DNA from: Paenibacillus amylolyticus
GTDB lineage: Bacteria; Bacillota; Bacilli; Paenibacillales; Paenibacillaceae
DNA: 64,000 bases
Reading direction: 5' to 3'
NCBI RefSeq assembly: GCF_003719335.1
Contig: NZ_RIAS01000008.1
Span: forward strand, 124,001-188,000
Part shown: piece after piece, positions 16,031-23,842 of the stretch
Layout: every line of letters begins with the position of its first letter
Position numbering within the stretch: the first letter of the stretch is position 1
Made by a program: the position numbers and the translations under genes
Notes under the pieces: model-generated
Databases searched by the model: none
The model's input: the letters and a program-made list of their open reading frames with translations, nothing else
What the model was told of the DNA's origin: nothing

Positions 16031-16987
16031 TTATTTATCGAAGTTTACTTCAGGCGTTGTTAGCTTATCGTAGAAGTCAACGACTTTGTCTTTGTTCTCC
16101 GATGAACGAAGTGCCATAGCCGACCGTGGGTGCTCGTCCAGCGTCCCTGTAATCATGTAAGGCAGGATATAACCCCATTCTTCTTTTTCTCTCAGTGGAA
16201 CCATAAGTTGTTCCAATACCTCAAGCACTGGACGTAGATTATACTTGGTTCCTTTCAAATGAGCTACCAGCAGTTCTGTTGGGCAGTTTCCAGCTGCGCG
16301 GCCCATACCGTATACAGAAGCATCGAGCAATTCAACTCCAAGTTCAGCGGCTACGAGCGTGTTAGAGAACGCAAGCTGCATGTTGTTATGCGTGTGAACG
16401 CCAAGACGTTTATTTGGAAGATGCGTCTTGAACTTCTCCACCAAATATTTCACATCGTTATGATCCAGGCTGCCGTAAGAGTCTACGATATATACGACAT
16501 CAACCGAGCTCTCCTTGATCAATTCAAAAGCTTCCAGCAATTCATTCTCCATAACATTCGAGAGTGCCATAATATTCAGTGTCGTTTCATAACCACGATC
16601 ATGGAATGTTTGTACCAGTGCAAGCGCCTTGTCCACATCTTTACTGTAACAAGCGACACGAATCAGATCCAGCATACTCTCACTGCGTGGCAAAATATCG
16701 TTCTCATCTACACGTCCTACATCCACAAGTGCAGACAGTTTGGTGTTGCCTTTTTGCGGAATGACTTTACGAAGAAAATCATCATTCAGGAAGCGCCAAG
16801 GTCCGGCATCTTCGGATCCTTTAAGCAACTTCGGCGAATTTTTGTAGCCAATTTCCATATAATCAACGCCAGCTTCATTCAACCCTGCATACAGCTTTTG
16901 AACAAAGTCGACGCTAAAGTCCCAATTATTCACCAATCCACCATCACGAATGGTACAATCTACAATTTTACTATGATTTGTCTTCAT
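16031..16987 (-). CDS. Aldolase catalytic domain protein (DRE-TIM metallolyase fold)
   Basis: 318 residues starting MKTNHSKIVDCTIRDGGLVNNWDFS. The CTIRDGG motif corresponds to the D-x-T-L-R-D metal/acid motif of HMG-CoA lyase, isopropylmalate synthase and 4-hydroxy-2-oxovalerate aldolase, and GVHTHNNMQLA gives the two histidines that bind the divalent metal. It lacks the C-terminal regulatory or communication domains of LeuA and of DmpG. The substrate is unknown. The ATG lies 9 nt after AAAGGAG. It follows the moxR-DUF58-DUF4129 genes by 83 nt with no terminator between them, so it could be cotranscribed, though no functional link is apparent. Confidence 0.8.
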   Translation of the reverse strand: MKTNHSKIVDCTIRDGGLVNNWDFSVDFVQKLYAGLNEAGVDYMEIGYKNSPKLLKGSEDAGPWRFLNDDFLRKVIPQKGNTKLSALVDVGRVDENDILPRSESMLDLIRVACYSKDVDKALALVQTFHDRGYETTLNIMALSNVMENELLEAFELIKESSVDVVYIVDSYGSLDHNDVKYLVEKFKTHLPNKRLGVHTHNNMQLAFSNTLVAAELGVELLDASVYGMGRAAGNCPTELLVAHLKGTKYNLRPVLEVLEQLMVPLREKEEWGYILPYMITGTLDEHPRSAMALRSSENKDKVVDFYDKLTTPEVNFDK

Positions 16988-17070
16988 TAATGTCTGCTCC
17001 TTTTCTGACCAACTTGTGTATTCCTCTCATGATACTTGAACGTGACAAGAAAAGTAAAGGGATTCCGGGC

Positions 17071-18390
17071 TTATTTACGGTAAGATTTCCAGATTCGGTC
17101 CATATCAATCATATCAGGGTTCTCATCATCTTTCTTCCCGTAGCGCACAGCATTGTAGACTTCAGGAAGCCGCGTTGCCAACTCTTCCTCTGTACCCTCT
17201 TTACTCTTAGGATAACTCTCTTTAATGCTTTCCGCTGTCTCCAGCGGCGTATACGACTTCTCAACCTGTACTCCGCGATCCATCGCATTGCTTACCCATA
17301 CCCGATAATAGTATCGAATACGCTCTCCAGCCTGAATGGGAACAGGTTCCTTTTTGCGGAACCATCGTTTACGAACCTTCGCGGGCACTTCCAGTGTTTC
17401 GCTGATATCCACATACTCTGTTTTCGGTTCCTGCCTTTTCTGCACAGGCTGTAACAATCCTTTGAAACGCTCCGCCAGTTTATCCATGATCGTCCTGCCC
17501 AGTTTGACCAAAAGCCATAAAATTACAGCCGCCGCTGCCCCAAAAACGATCCATCCGAGGATTTCCCAGAATACGGAAGGTTCCGAAGGCAGGCCTCTTA
17601 ATTCATCCGGCAGGTTCATCGGCTCATTTGGCATCTCCGGTGTAAGTGGCGGTTCCTGAGGTGAAGAAGTCCCGAACAGTCCTCTGATCCACGCAAGGAG
17701 ACGATCCTGCAATGGCGCAAGCCATGCAGCAAGACCGGGAAAAGCACCTATACCTGCAATAATGATTAACATCCATATGATTCGAAGGTGGTTTGCCCGT
17801 GTGAATTCCCGCAGTACCAATCTGCGCTTGCCATCATTAAGAACCGCACGATCCAGTTGTGCCCTGTATTGTCCCACAATCCAACATCCAAAACTGATGA
17901 CTCCAGCAGCATAGATGTAACCCGTGTACATCATAACAGGTAACATGAATTCGATCTGCGTTGCCGCGATTGTGGACACAATGGCACTGATTACACCCAC
18001 GAGTTGCAGGCGCCACAGCCTGTTGGAATGAAAAACAGGATCAAAATGCAACCCTGTGTATGCCGCAATAAATAAACCTACTCCAAGCGTAATGATTTCT
18101 GGAAGTGAAAGCGTGAGCAACATCCCCGAAACCCATGCGAACAAAATACAGATAACAACTTCCATTAGACCTCGAACGAAAGCACTCTTCTCTATAACAC
18201 TCGTAAATCGATGCTGAATCCATAGGCCGAGCAGGCCTGCCATAACATATAAACCAAACAACAGATATGGAAAATAGCCACTGGTATACAACGATGTGAT
18301 CGTAAAGATTGGAAACAGATATATTCCTATCGAAAAAACAGGCAACATGGATATAATATGTGCTCGCTTCATTGCATCATTTTCATTCAT
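17071..18390 (-). CDS. Membrane protein with C-terminal DUF4129 domain
   Basis: 439 residues. About six TM helices fill residues 15-165, with two more near 205-235 and 275-300 flanking a proline-rich loop, followed by a cytoplasmic DUF4129 domain (IRYYYRVWVSNAMDRGV..., ending near YNAVRYGK). In many bacteria the third gene of a moxR-DUF58 operon is a larger membrane transglutaminase with DUF4129 at its end; here the transglutaminase core is absent, with no Cys-His-Asp triad visible. The start overlaps the DUF58 stop by 4 nt (ATGA), a sign of translational coupling. It probably works with the MoxR and DUF58 proteins; the role is unknown. Confidence 0.8.
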   Translation of the reverse strand: MNENDAMKRAHIISMLPVFSIGIYLFPIFTITSLYTSGYFPYLLFGLYVMAGLLGLWIQHRFTSVIEKSAFVRGLMEVVICILFAWVSGMLLTLSLPEIITLGVGLFIAAYTGLHFDPVFHSNRLWRLQLVGVISAIVSTIAATQIEFMLPVMMYTGYIYAAGVISFGCWIVGQYRAQLDRAVLNDGKRRLVLREFTRANHLRIIWMLIIIAGIGAFPGLAAWLAPLQDRLLAWIRGLFGTSSPQEPPLTPEMPNEPMNLPDELRGLPSEPSVFWEILGWIVFGAAAAVILWLLVKLGRTIMDKLAERFKGLLQPVQKRQEPKTEYVDISETLEVPAKVRKRWFRKKEPVPIQAGERIRYYYRVWVSNAMDRGVQVEKSYTPLETAESIKESYPKSKEGTEEELATRLPEVYNAVRYGKKDDENPDMIDMDRIWKSYRK

Positions 18391-19502
18391 GCGCCCACCG
18401 CCCCTGCATCACGCTTCAACTGTTCTACAGGCAAAATCGTTACCCGATGACCCTGATCATGCAGACGTCCGATTTCATGTTCCATGGCAGCCGAAACATA
18501 TGATGTAATCAACAAATAACTGCGAATCTGCTGCCCTTCTTCATTCAATCGTACTTCATCTTGCAAAAACTGCTCCATGGGTACCAAACACTTCAACTCA
18601 GTTTCAGCCATAGCTTCCAGCAACATCTCCAGATGAGGTGTACCGTAATCTGGTTCAATACGAAGCACATCGCGTCCCCCACCTACACGGTAGCCGTTAT
18701 GTGCAAAGCCAGCAGGCAAACCTTTGCCAATGGCCTCTACTGCTGCAGTGGCTGCGTAGCGGAGTGACTGCTCAATCAGCTCAGGCCTAGTCACCACACT
18801 CCACATCTCAGCAGAGTCCTGTATATTCACTATAATCCATGACTGGGGATCTGCGGTCCAGCCTTGCTTGTACACCTGAAGTTCGCCTGTACGTGCACTT
18901 GCTTTCCAGTGAATACGATTCATTGGATCACCAGCCCCGTAAGGCCGCACCCCCAGAATTAGAAACGGGTCTTCCACAATCCAGCGAGAAACCTCCACCT
19001 CTCCTTGCCATACCTGATAGATGGCTGGCATATCTTCAGTGTTAACCAATGAAGGATATACAATCATCGTCATCTGCACAGGAATCGGCTTTGAGGAACG
19101 CCATACTCCAAATAAATCTCCACCAGTCATGGTAGCTGTATCCATCGTAAACACTCCACGTTTGGAGCAAACAAACGGATGCTTGCGGGTAATCCGATTA
19201 TATGGTTTTAATGTAAAAATACTTTTATGGTTCTGATAAATATTACCCTGACTAATATCCATACCTGAACCTGAATGAAATACAAATGAAGCCGGCATCA
19301 TTGCTTCAAGTCTAAGCCACGGTACAGAAATTCGTTTTTCATTGGATATCGTTTCGATCATCTGCAGTTCATCACCAGCGTAACACCGTGTTTTGCTGAA
19401 CTGCCTGCTGTATTTGAGATTTCGCAACACAGGCCGTCCAAACCATATGCCATGCAGCACAATCACTAAACTTCCAACAACGACAAGCCATAGAAGTGCC
19501 AT
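18387..19502 (-). CDS. DUF58 domain-containing protein
   Basis: 371 residues. One N-terminal TM (LLWLVVVGSLVIVLHGIWF), a beta-rich region, then the DUF58 signature GDPMNRIHWKASARTGELQV near residue 200 and a vWA-like C-terminal part. DUF58 proteins occur beside MoxR AAA+ ATPases and are thought to act with them as envelope-linked chaperone or assembly systems; no specific function is established here. It lies 4 nt downstream of moxR and overlaps the next gene by 4 nt, so the three genes form one operon. Confidence 0.88.
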   Translation of the reverse strand: MALLWLVVVGSLVIVLHGIWFGRPVLRNLKYSRQFSKTRCYAGDELQMIETISNEKRISVPWLRLEAMMPASFVFHSGSGMDISQGNIYQNHKSIFTLKPYNRITRKHPFVCSKRGVFTMDTATMTGGDLFGVWRSSKPIPVQMTMIVYPSLVNTEDMPAIYQVWQGEVEVSRWIVEDPFLILGVRPYGAGDPMNRIHWKASARTGELQVYKQGWTADPQSWIIVNIQDSAEMWSVVTRPELIEQSLRYAATAAVEAIGKGLPAGFAHNGYRVGGGRDVLRIEPDYGTPHLEMLLEAMAETELKCLVPMEQFLQDEVRLNEEGQQIRSYLLITSYVSAAMEHEIGRLHDQGHRVTILPVEQLKRDAGAVGA

Positions 19503-19506
19503 AAGC

Positions 19507-20472
19507 CTAACGTCCGCCTGTAGTAAGTGTCTCGGTTGGTACCTCGATTTCGGTCAGAATCTGTTGAATGATGTGTTCCGCAAGTCCTTCTTGCTGTCTG
19601 ATTCGATTACGAAACACCAGACGGTGAGCCAGCACAGGCTCTGCCAGTAATTTAATGTCATCAGGTACAACATAGTCTCTGCCGTGAAGCGCAGCCCATG
19701 CCTGACTTGCCTTAAGAAGCGCCTGCGCCCCCCGTGGACTAACGCCCAGAGACAGTTCAGGATGTTTTCTCGTTGCTTCAGTGAGCTGTACAATATAACG
19801 CAGGAGGTCCTCGTTTACGTTAACCGTTTTATACGTTTCTTGTGCTTTCAGAAGTTGCTCGCGAGATATAATGGAAGACAGATCATCTACAGAGCGGCTA
19901 GCAACCGTTCTTCTCAGAATCTCTACACTTTCTTCCCCGGACGGATACCCCATACGAATCTTCATCATAAATCGATCCATCTGTGCTTCAGGTAACGGAA
20001 ATGTTCCTTGATTATCAATAGGATTCTGAGTGGCGATCACGATAAACGGCCGCTCGAGCTGCCTTGTTGAGCCATCAATACTGATCTGGCGCTCTTCCAT
20101 ACATTCGAGCAAGCTGGACTGTGTGCGTGGAGTTGCCCGATTGATCTCATCTGCCAGCACAAGATTCGCAAACAGCGGACCGGGCCTGAATTCGAAATCT
20201 CCTGATTTTTGATTATAGAAATGAATACCCGTCAAATCGGATGGCAGCAAGTCAGGTGTAAACTGGATCCGTTGAAAAGTGCAGTCTAGTGACGACGCCA
20301 TCGATTTGGCAATCATTGTTTTACCTGTACCCGGGACATCTTCCAGAAGCACATGACCTGATGCAATGATCGCTGTCAGAATCAGTTCCACTGTATGTGT
20401 CTTTCCCACAATTACTTTGCCTACATGTTCGATGAGTTGCCCGTTCATAAGCTCCATATCCTGAATATTCAA
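19507..20472 (-). CDS. MoxR family AAA+ ATPase
   Basis: About 321 residues. Walker A GTGKT within LLEDVPGTGKTMIAKSMAS, Walker B LVLADEINRA, sensor 1 ATQNPID, and the MoxR lid with SPRGAQALLKASQAWA. MoxR ATPases act as chaperones in maturation of protein complexes or in cell envelope functions. Start choice: an ATG at 20514 has no Shine-Dalgarno, whereas the in-frame TTG at 20472 follows GGAAGGAAGGG, so I prefer the TTG; the upstream ATG would add 14 residues. First gene of the moxR-DUF58-DUF4129 operon, just downstream of the kinase terminator. Confidence 0.88.
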   Translation of the reverse strand: MNIQDMELMNGQLIEHVGKVIVGKTHTVELILTAIIASGHVLLEDVPGTGKTMIAKSMASSLDCTFQRIQFTPDLLPSDLTGIHFYNQKSGDFEFRPGPLFANLVLADEINRATPRTQSSLLECMEERQISIDGSTRQLERPFIVIATQNPIDNQGTFPLPEAQMDRFMMKIRMGYPSGEESVEILRRTVASRSVDDLSSIISREQLLKAQETYKTVNVNEDLLRYIVQLTEATRKHPELSLGVSPRGAQALLKASQAWAALHGRDYVVPDDIKLLAEPVLAHRLVFRNRIRQQEGLAEHIIQQILTEIEVPTETLTTGGR

Positions 20473-20541
20473 AACGATCCCTTCCTTCCGTGATGCATAT
20501 GTATTCGCATTCATTTCTAACTATAACCCTAATCGCACGAA

Positions 20542-20574
20542 CAAAAAACAAAGGAATCGGCAAATACCGATCCC
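20542..20574 (-). terminator. Terminator after the histidine kinase
   Basis: GGGATCGG-TATTTG-CCGATTCC followed by TTTGTTTTTT on the minus strand. Confidence 0.85.
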
Positions 20575-20591
20575 TTCTGATATCGTCTGTG

Positions 20592-21698
20592 TCAATTCAC
20601 TAATGGAAGTTTGATCATAAAGCTGGTGCCTTCGCCTTTTTGACTATCAACAGAGATGGTGCCTCCATGATTTTTAATAATACGATAGCTTACGGAAAGT
20701 CCGAGACCCGTCCCACTTTCTTTTGTCGTAAAGAAAGGATCGAACAACCGTACCAGCGTGTTATGATCCATACCTCTTCCGTTATCCGTGATCGTAATTT
20801 GCACAAAATTATTGTCCGTGGCTGTCGTGATTCGGATCAAGCCTGTATATTCTTCACCGACTTCTTCAATCGCGTCCATTGCATTTTTGACCATATTCAG
20901 AATGACCTGTTTGATCTGCTTTACATCAATGGATACATTAAGCGGGGTGTCATCCACCTCAAGCAGAATTTCGCATCCTTTCATCAACCCTTCACTCTCG
21001 GTCAATAGAACGACCTCTTTCAGCAAAGATTCTACGGTCATGACCGTTTTCTGCGGAGCCGAAGGTTTCGAGGAATTCAGAAATTCATAGATAATGTCAT
21101 TTGCCCTGTCGATCTCGGTGAGTATGATTCTGGCATATTCGTCTTTACCCAGCTGCAACAGATGGGGCCGAAGCAACTGGATGAATCCGCGAATGGCTGT
21201 TAACGGGTTACGAATCTCATGAGCAATCGATGCGGAGATGCGGCCAAGCATAGCCAGTTTATCGTTTTGATAGGCTGTCTGCTCGATCTGCTTGTAATCC
21301 GAAACATCCTTGACACTAAAAAGAAAATCGCCATCCATCTGATCGCCATAGGTCACGGTCACGAGCCAGTGCCTTCCATACTCATCCGTCAGCTCATGAT
21401 AACGCTTACGATGAAAGATCGTTTCCCGATAAATTCGTAAAATTTTCTTTTTCTTGAATCGACTCATTTGGGGCAAACGCAACATCTGCATTAACGTGCA
21501 TCCGCTTAACAGATCCCTCGGCAACTCCAGCAATTTAGCCATCTGTACGTTAATAAACGTCAACACCCCATGATGATCAAATAACATAATACCGCTATCC
21601 ATGTGTTCTAGCACATTTTCATACTTATTGTTATCCAGATGTACTTGAGGAAGCACATCCGTTGGTTGAGGCGCTATATCCTGAAATTCACGAATCAC
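20592..21698 (-). CDS. Soluble PAS-domain sensor histidine kinase (orphan, sporulation-kinase-like)
   Basis: 368 residues without TM helices. PAS domain about 25-135 (NVLEHMDSGIMLFDHHGVLTFIN), HisKA dimerisation helix with the phospho-acceptor in ASIAHEIRNPLTAIRG near residue 160, and an HATPase domain with N box NMVKNAMDAI, G1 DNGRGMD, F box FDPFFTTK and G2 GTGLGLS. No response regulator is adjacent. A cytosolic PAS-HisKA kinase without a partner resembles the kinases feeding Spo0F/Spo0A in spore formers, but that is an inference. The GTG start follows AAAAGGAGG. A predicted promoter at 21976-22005 leaves an unusually long, folded leader of about 270 nt. Confidence 0.88.
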   Translation of the reverse strand: MIREFQDIAPQPTDVLPQVHLDNNKYENVLEHMDSGIMLFDHHGVLTFINVQMAKLLELPRDLLSGCTLMQMLRLPQMSRFKKKKILRIYRETIFHRKRYHELTDEYGRHWLVTVTYGDQMDGDFLFSVKDVSDYKQIEQTAYQNDKLAMLGRISASIAHEIRNPLTAIRGFIQLLRPHLLQLGKDEYARIILTEIDRANDIIYEFLNSSKPSAPQKTVMTVESLLKEVVLLTESEGLMKGCEILLEVDDTPLNVSIDVKQIKQVILNMVKNAMDAIEEVGEEYTGLIRITTATDNNFVQITITDNGRGMDHNTLVRLFDPFFTTKESGTGLGLSVSYRIIKNHGGTISVDSQKGEGTSFMIKLPLVN

Positions 21699-21790
21699 TT
21701 CAGGTTCCTCCTTTTCACGTAAATGATAAACTTTGCCGTTCGGACATCATATCATCACAGAAACAGGAAGGGCCGATTTTTTGTTGATTA

Positions 21791-21883
21791 CCGGGTCCCT
21801 TTCATCAGGGGGCTGAGCCGAAAATATGGATGGCATATCCGGAACGTAAGCTGGTCTAATCCGGTTCATTACAAAAAGCCCGG
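21791..21883. other. Structured element of unknown class in the kinase leader (TPP-riboswitch-like on the plus strand)
   Basis: CCGGG and CCCGG close a region holding several local stems: CCCT/AGGG, GGCT/AGCC, ATATG/CATAT and CCGGA/TCCGG. Read on the plus strand it resembles a thiamin pyrophosphate riboswitch: a GGGT-CCCTTTCATCAGGG-GGCTGAG segment, an ATCC that could pair with GGGT, and GAAC-GTAA-GCTGG-TCTAAT-CCGG. It lacks the conserved CTGAGA end and the CGTAGGGA segment, and no plus-strand gene follows. Read on the minus strand it lies in the kinase 5' leader. I cannot assign it to a known family. Confidence 0.4.
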
Positions 21884-21975
21884 AAAAATCATATACGTTT
21901 TGTTCCTTTCTAACCTTCTCCAATTCCCAAACGAATACCCTTCAATTGCTCCGCCTCTTTTCCAAGTCTGCTTTT

Positions 21976-22005
21976 ATCATAGACAAGTTTAGGGAATAGA
22001 GTCAA
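21976..22005 (-). promoter_or_regulatory. Predicted promoter of the histidine kinase
   Basis: TTGACT (22000-22005), 18-nt spacer, TATGAT (21976-21981) on the minus strand. Confidence 0.6.
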
Positions 22006-22059
22006 TCGGAGAAAGTGTCGAATGGAAATTATTTTGCAAAAACAACAAAGGTTTATCTA

Positions 22060-22110
22060 AAAAATACAAAAAACGAAGCCGTATCGCCCTATTGGGAAAT
22101 CAGCTTCGTT
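22060..22110 (-). terminator. Terminator after the zinc-ribbon gene
   Basis: AACGAAGC pairs with GCTTCGTT (22072-22110), with an inner CCC/GGG, and runs into TTTTTTGTATTTT on the minus strand. Confidence 0.85.
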
Positions 22111-22162
22111 CAATATTGTGTAATTCGGATATTTGTCTATCCATGTCACATCTCACTGCAAT

Positions 22163-22579
22163 CTATAGCCCGGTCTTGTTATGCTGAATTTTAAGTTTTC
22201 GTTGACTCATGACGGCAAGGCGGCGTTTCAATTCGCTTTCCCATTTCTCATCCTTCATTTCCTTGGCGAGCCGCAGCAGATCCAGTGACATATCAATCTG
22301 ACGCTGAACGATCACCATCGCATCTTCGCTTTCACGGTTTACACAATTTTCGAAGATGGCATCCTCGTCTTCGGTCACATAGTCTTGAAAATCAATTTCA
22401 GAAGCCCCGTCGCCATGCGCATACTCAGCAAGAATTTCATATTCATTCTCAACCTTGTAATGCACCTCAACCCGGTGACATACCGGACAAAACAGCAGGG
22501 GAACATTATGAACCTGGGTGCGGTAATGCTTCAGCGTGCCCTTCGTTCCTACCATACTTGCCCCACAACAGTAACTCAT
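22163..22579 (-). CDS. Hypothetical zinc-ribbon protein
   Basis: 138 residues. The N-terminus has SYCCGA and, about 27 residues later, CPVCHRVEVHYKVENEYEIL, giving a Cys-Cys plus C-x2-C set that could bind zinc, as in YgiT-type or other zinc-ribbon domains. The middle is acidic and the C-terminus is a basic helix (LKRRLAVMSQRKLKIQ). No enzyme motif or TM is visible. The ATG lies 8 nt after AAGGAGG. It is a single gene with its own terminator. I do not recognise the family; nucleic-acid or protein binding is only a guess from the ribbon. Confidence 0.75.
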   Translation of the reverse strand: MSYCCGASMVGTKGTLKHYRTQVHNVPLLFCPVCHRVEVHYKVENEYEILAEYAHGDGASEIDFQDYVTEDEDAIFENCVNRESEDAMVIVQRQIDMSLDLLRLAKEMKDEKWESELKRRLAVMSQRKLKIQHNKTGL

Positions 22580-22871
22580 TTTTGTTCACCCTCCTTATTA
22601 GGTGCCGGGAATTTAATGAATATACCCCCGTGCACTTGAAAACTTCCGAAAGGGAATCGTTCAAACAGTGTATCACATTCATATGCAAATTATAAATGCG
22701 GATTACCGGAATCACTTAAAATACCGGGTTTCCATACCCTATTCGCCTTACAAGCCTTCAATTCCTCTTTCTCTTATAAAAAAGAAGATCTTCTTCTATT
22801 ACATTATTAACACGTCTGACAGCTTGTTCAAACACCTTCATTAAGTTAACGTTATACTTTTGAAAAAGGTT

Positions 22872-22907
22872 GCAAAAAGCCCTCAATCCCGAGTGGGATG
22901 AGGGCTT
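22872..22907 (-). terminator. Terminator after the peroxiredoxin gene
   Basis: AAGCCCTCATCCC/GGGATTGAGGGCTT on the minus strand, followed by TTTGC. Confidence 0.85.
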
Positions 22908-22935
22908 GAACATCAATCGTTCAAGTAAACCCGGC

Positions 22936-23475
22936 TTACAGGTTGCTGTCGCCTGGTTTCCAGTTCATTGCACACAATCCACCGGATTGAAGTGCTTGCA
23001 GTACGCGAAGTGTTTCTTCAACACTGCGGCCTACATCGTTGTGGTTAACGACTTGATATTTCAGTTCGCCTTCTGGATCGATGATGAACAGACCGCGCAA
23101 TGCTACGCCTTCTTCTTCGATCAGAACGCCGTAATCTTTAGCTACTTGCTTCGTGATATCGGAAGCGAGCGGGAAGTTCAACTGACCAAGACCATTGCTG
23201 TCTTTAGGTGTGTTGATCCATGCTTTGTGGCTGTGCACGGAGTCTACGCTCACGCCAAGAATTTCTGTATCCAAAGCTTTGAATTGCTCCGAAGCATCGC
23301 TCAAAGCTGTAATTTCAGTTGGGCACACAAATGTGAAGTCCAAAGGATAAAAGAAGAATACAAGCCATTTGCCACGGTAATCGGACAGTTTAACGGAACC
23401 AAAATCTTGTCCGTCTCCTGATACTGTTTCCATTGCGAAATCTGGTGCTGGTCTACCAACCAAACGTTCTGCCAT
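22936..23475 (-). CDS. Typical 2-Cys peroxiredoxin (AhpC/Prx1 type)
   Basis: 179 residues. The peroxidatic cysteine lies in DFTFVCPTEI (near residue 50) and the resolving cysteine in GGLCAMNWKPG near the C-terminus, the spacing of typical 2-Cys peroxiredoxins. It reduces H2O2 and organic peroxides in the cytosol, with electrons from thioredoxin or AhpF-like reductases; no reductase gene is adjacent. Similar in length to B. subtilis YkuU and AhpC. The ATG at 23475 follows AAAGGAGG; an earlier in-frame ATG at 23514 lies before the Shine-Dalgarno and is rejected. Upstream are a good promoter and a perfect PerR box, which imply induction by peroxide. Confidence 0.93.
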   Translation of the reverse strand: MAERLVGRPAPDFAMETVSGDGQDFGSVKLSDYRGKWLVFFFYPLDFTFVCPTEITALSDASEQFKALDTEILGVSVDSVHSHKAWINTPKDSNGLGQLNFPLASDITKQVAKDYGVLIEEEGVALRGLFIIDPEGELKYQVVNHNDVGRSVEETLRVLQALQSGGLCAMNWKPGDSNL

Positions 23476-23572
23476 AACTAAAAATTCCTCCTTTGAGATT
23501 ATGTAAGCATCCATATGGATTGCTCATCATCAGGATACACGCAAGCGCTTGTCCTGTCATTAAATTTGTTGA

Positions 23573-23588
23573 TACTTGTTCTCAAGTA
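23573..23588. promoter_or_regulatory. 16-bp palindrome TACTTG-TTCT-CAAGTA downstream of the peroxiredoxin promoter
   Basis: Perfect 6-bp arms around TTCT, at about the transcription start of the peroxiredoxin gene. It has operator-like form, but I do not recognise the protein that would bind it. Confidence 0.45.
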
Positions 23589-23596
23589 CAAATAAA

Positions 23597-23625
23597 ATGT
23601 TATCATCCGTACTTCTCAAAGTCAA
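23597..23625 (-). promoter_or_regulatory. Promoter of the peroxiredoxin gene
   Basis: TTGACT (23620-23625), 17-nt spacer, TAACAT (23597-23602). It leaves a leader of about 115 nt. Confidence 0.7.
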
Positions 23626-23644
23626 GATTATAAACGTTATTTTT

Positions 23645-23659
23645 TTATAATAATTATAA
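23645..23659. promoter_or_regulatory. PerR box
   Basis: TTATAATAATTATAA matches the PerR consensus TTATAATNATTATAA at every position. It lies 20 bp upstream of the peroxiredoxin -35, and a second half-box (TTATAATC) overlaps the -35 region. PerR is the metal-dependent peroxide sensor of Firmicutes. Confidence 0.85.
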
Positions 23660-23702
23660 ATAAGAAATTTTCGTGCCGAATTTATGGTGAAAATGAGAAA
23701 GG

Positions 23703-23771
23703 AACAGCCCTTTGCATTCTCCACTATTAGAAACCAAAAGACGGTCTACTAGGGCATCAAAGGGCTGTTTC
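23703..23771. terminator. Long hairpin after leuB, probable terminator
   Basis: AACAGCCCTTTG and CAAAGGGCTGTT form a perfect 12-bp stem around a 43-nt loop, 72 nt after the leuB stop. The minus-strand side is followed by CCTTTC, the plus-strand side by TCTT, so termination would be moderate on either strand. Confidence 0.6.
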
Positions 23772-23842
23772 TTATACGAACTGCAGGACTGTATCCTGAG
23801 ATCTGTTAATGTCTCAATAAGTGGACAAGGCTGGAATGAAAC

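Noticed and set aside
22781..22794. 14-bp perfect palindrome AAGAAGATCTTCTT
   Set aside because: It has no loop, sits in A/T-rich sequence away from any clear promoter and could be chance.
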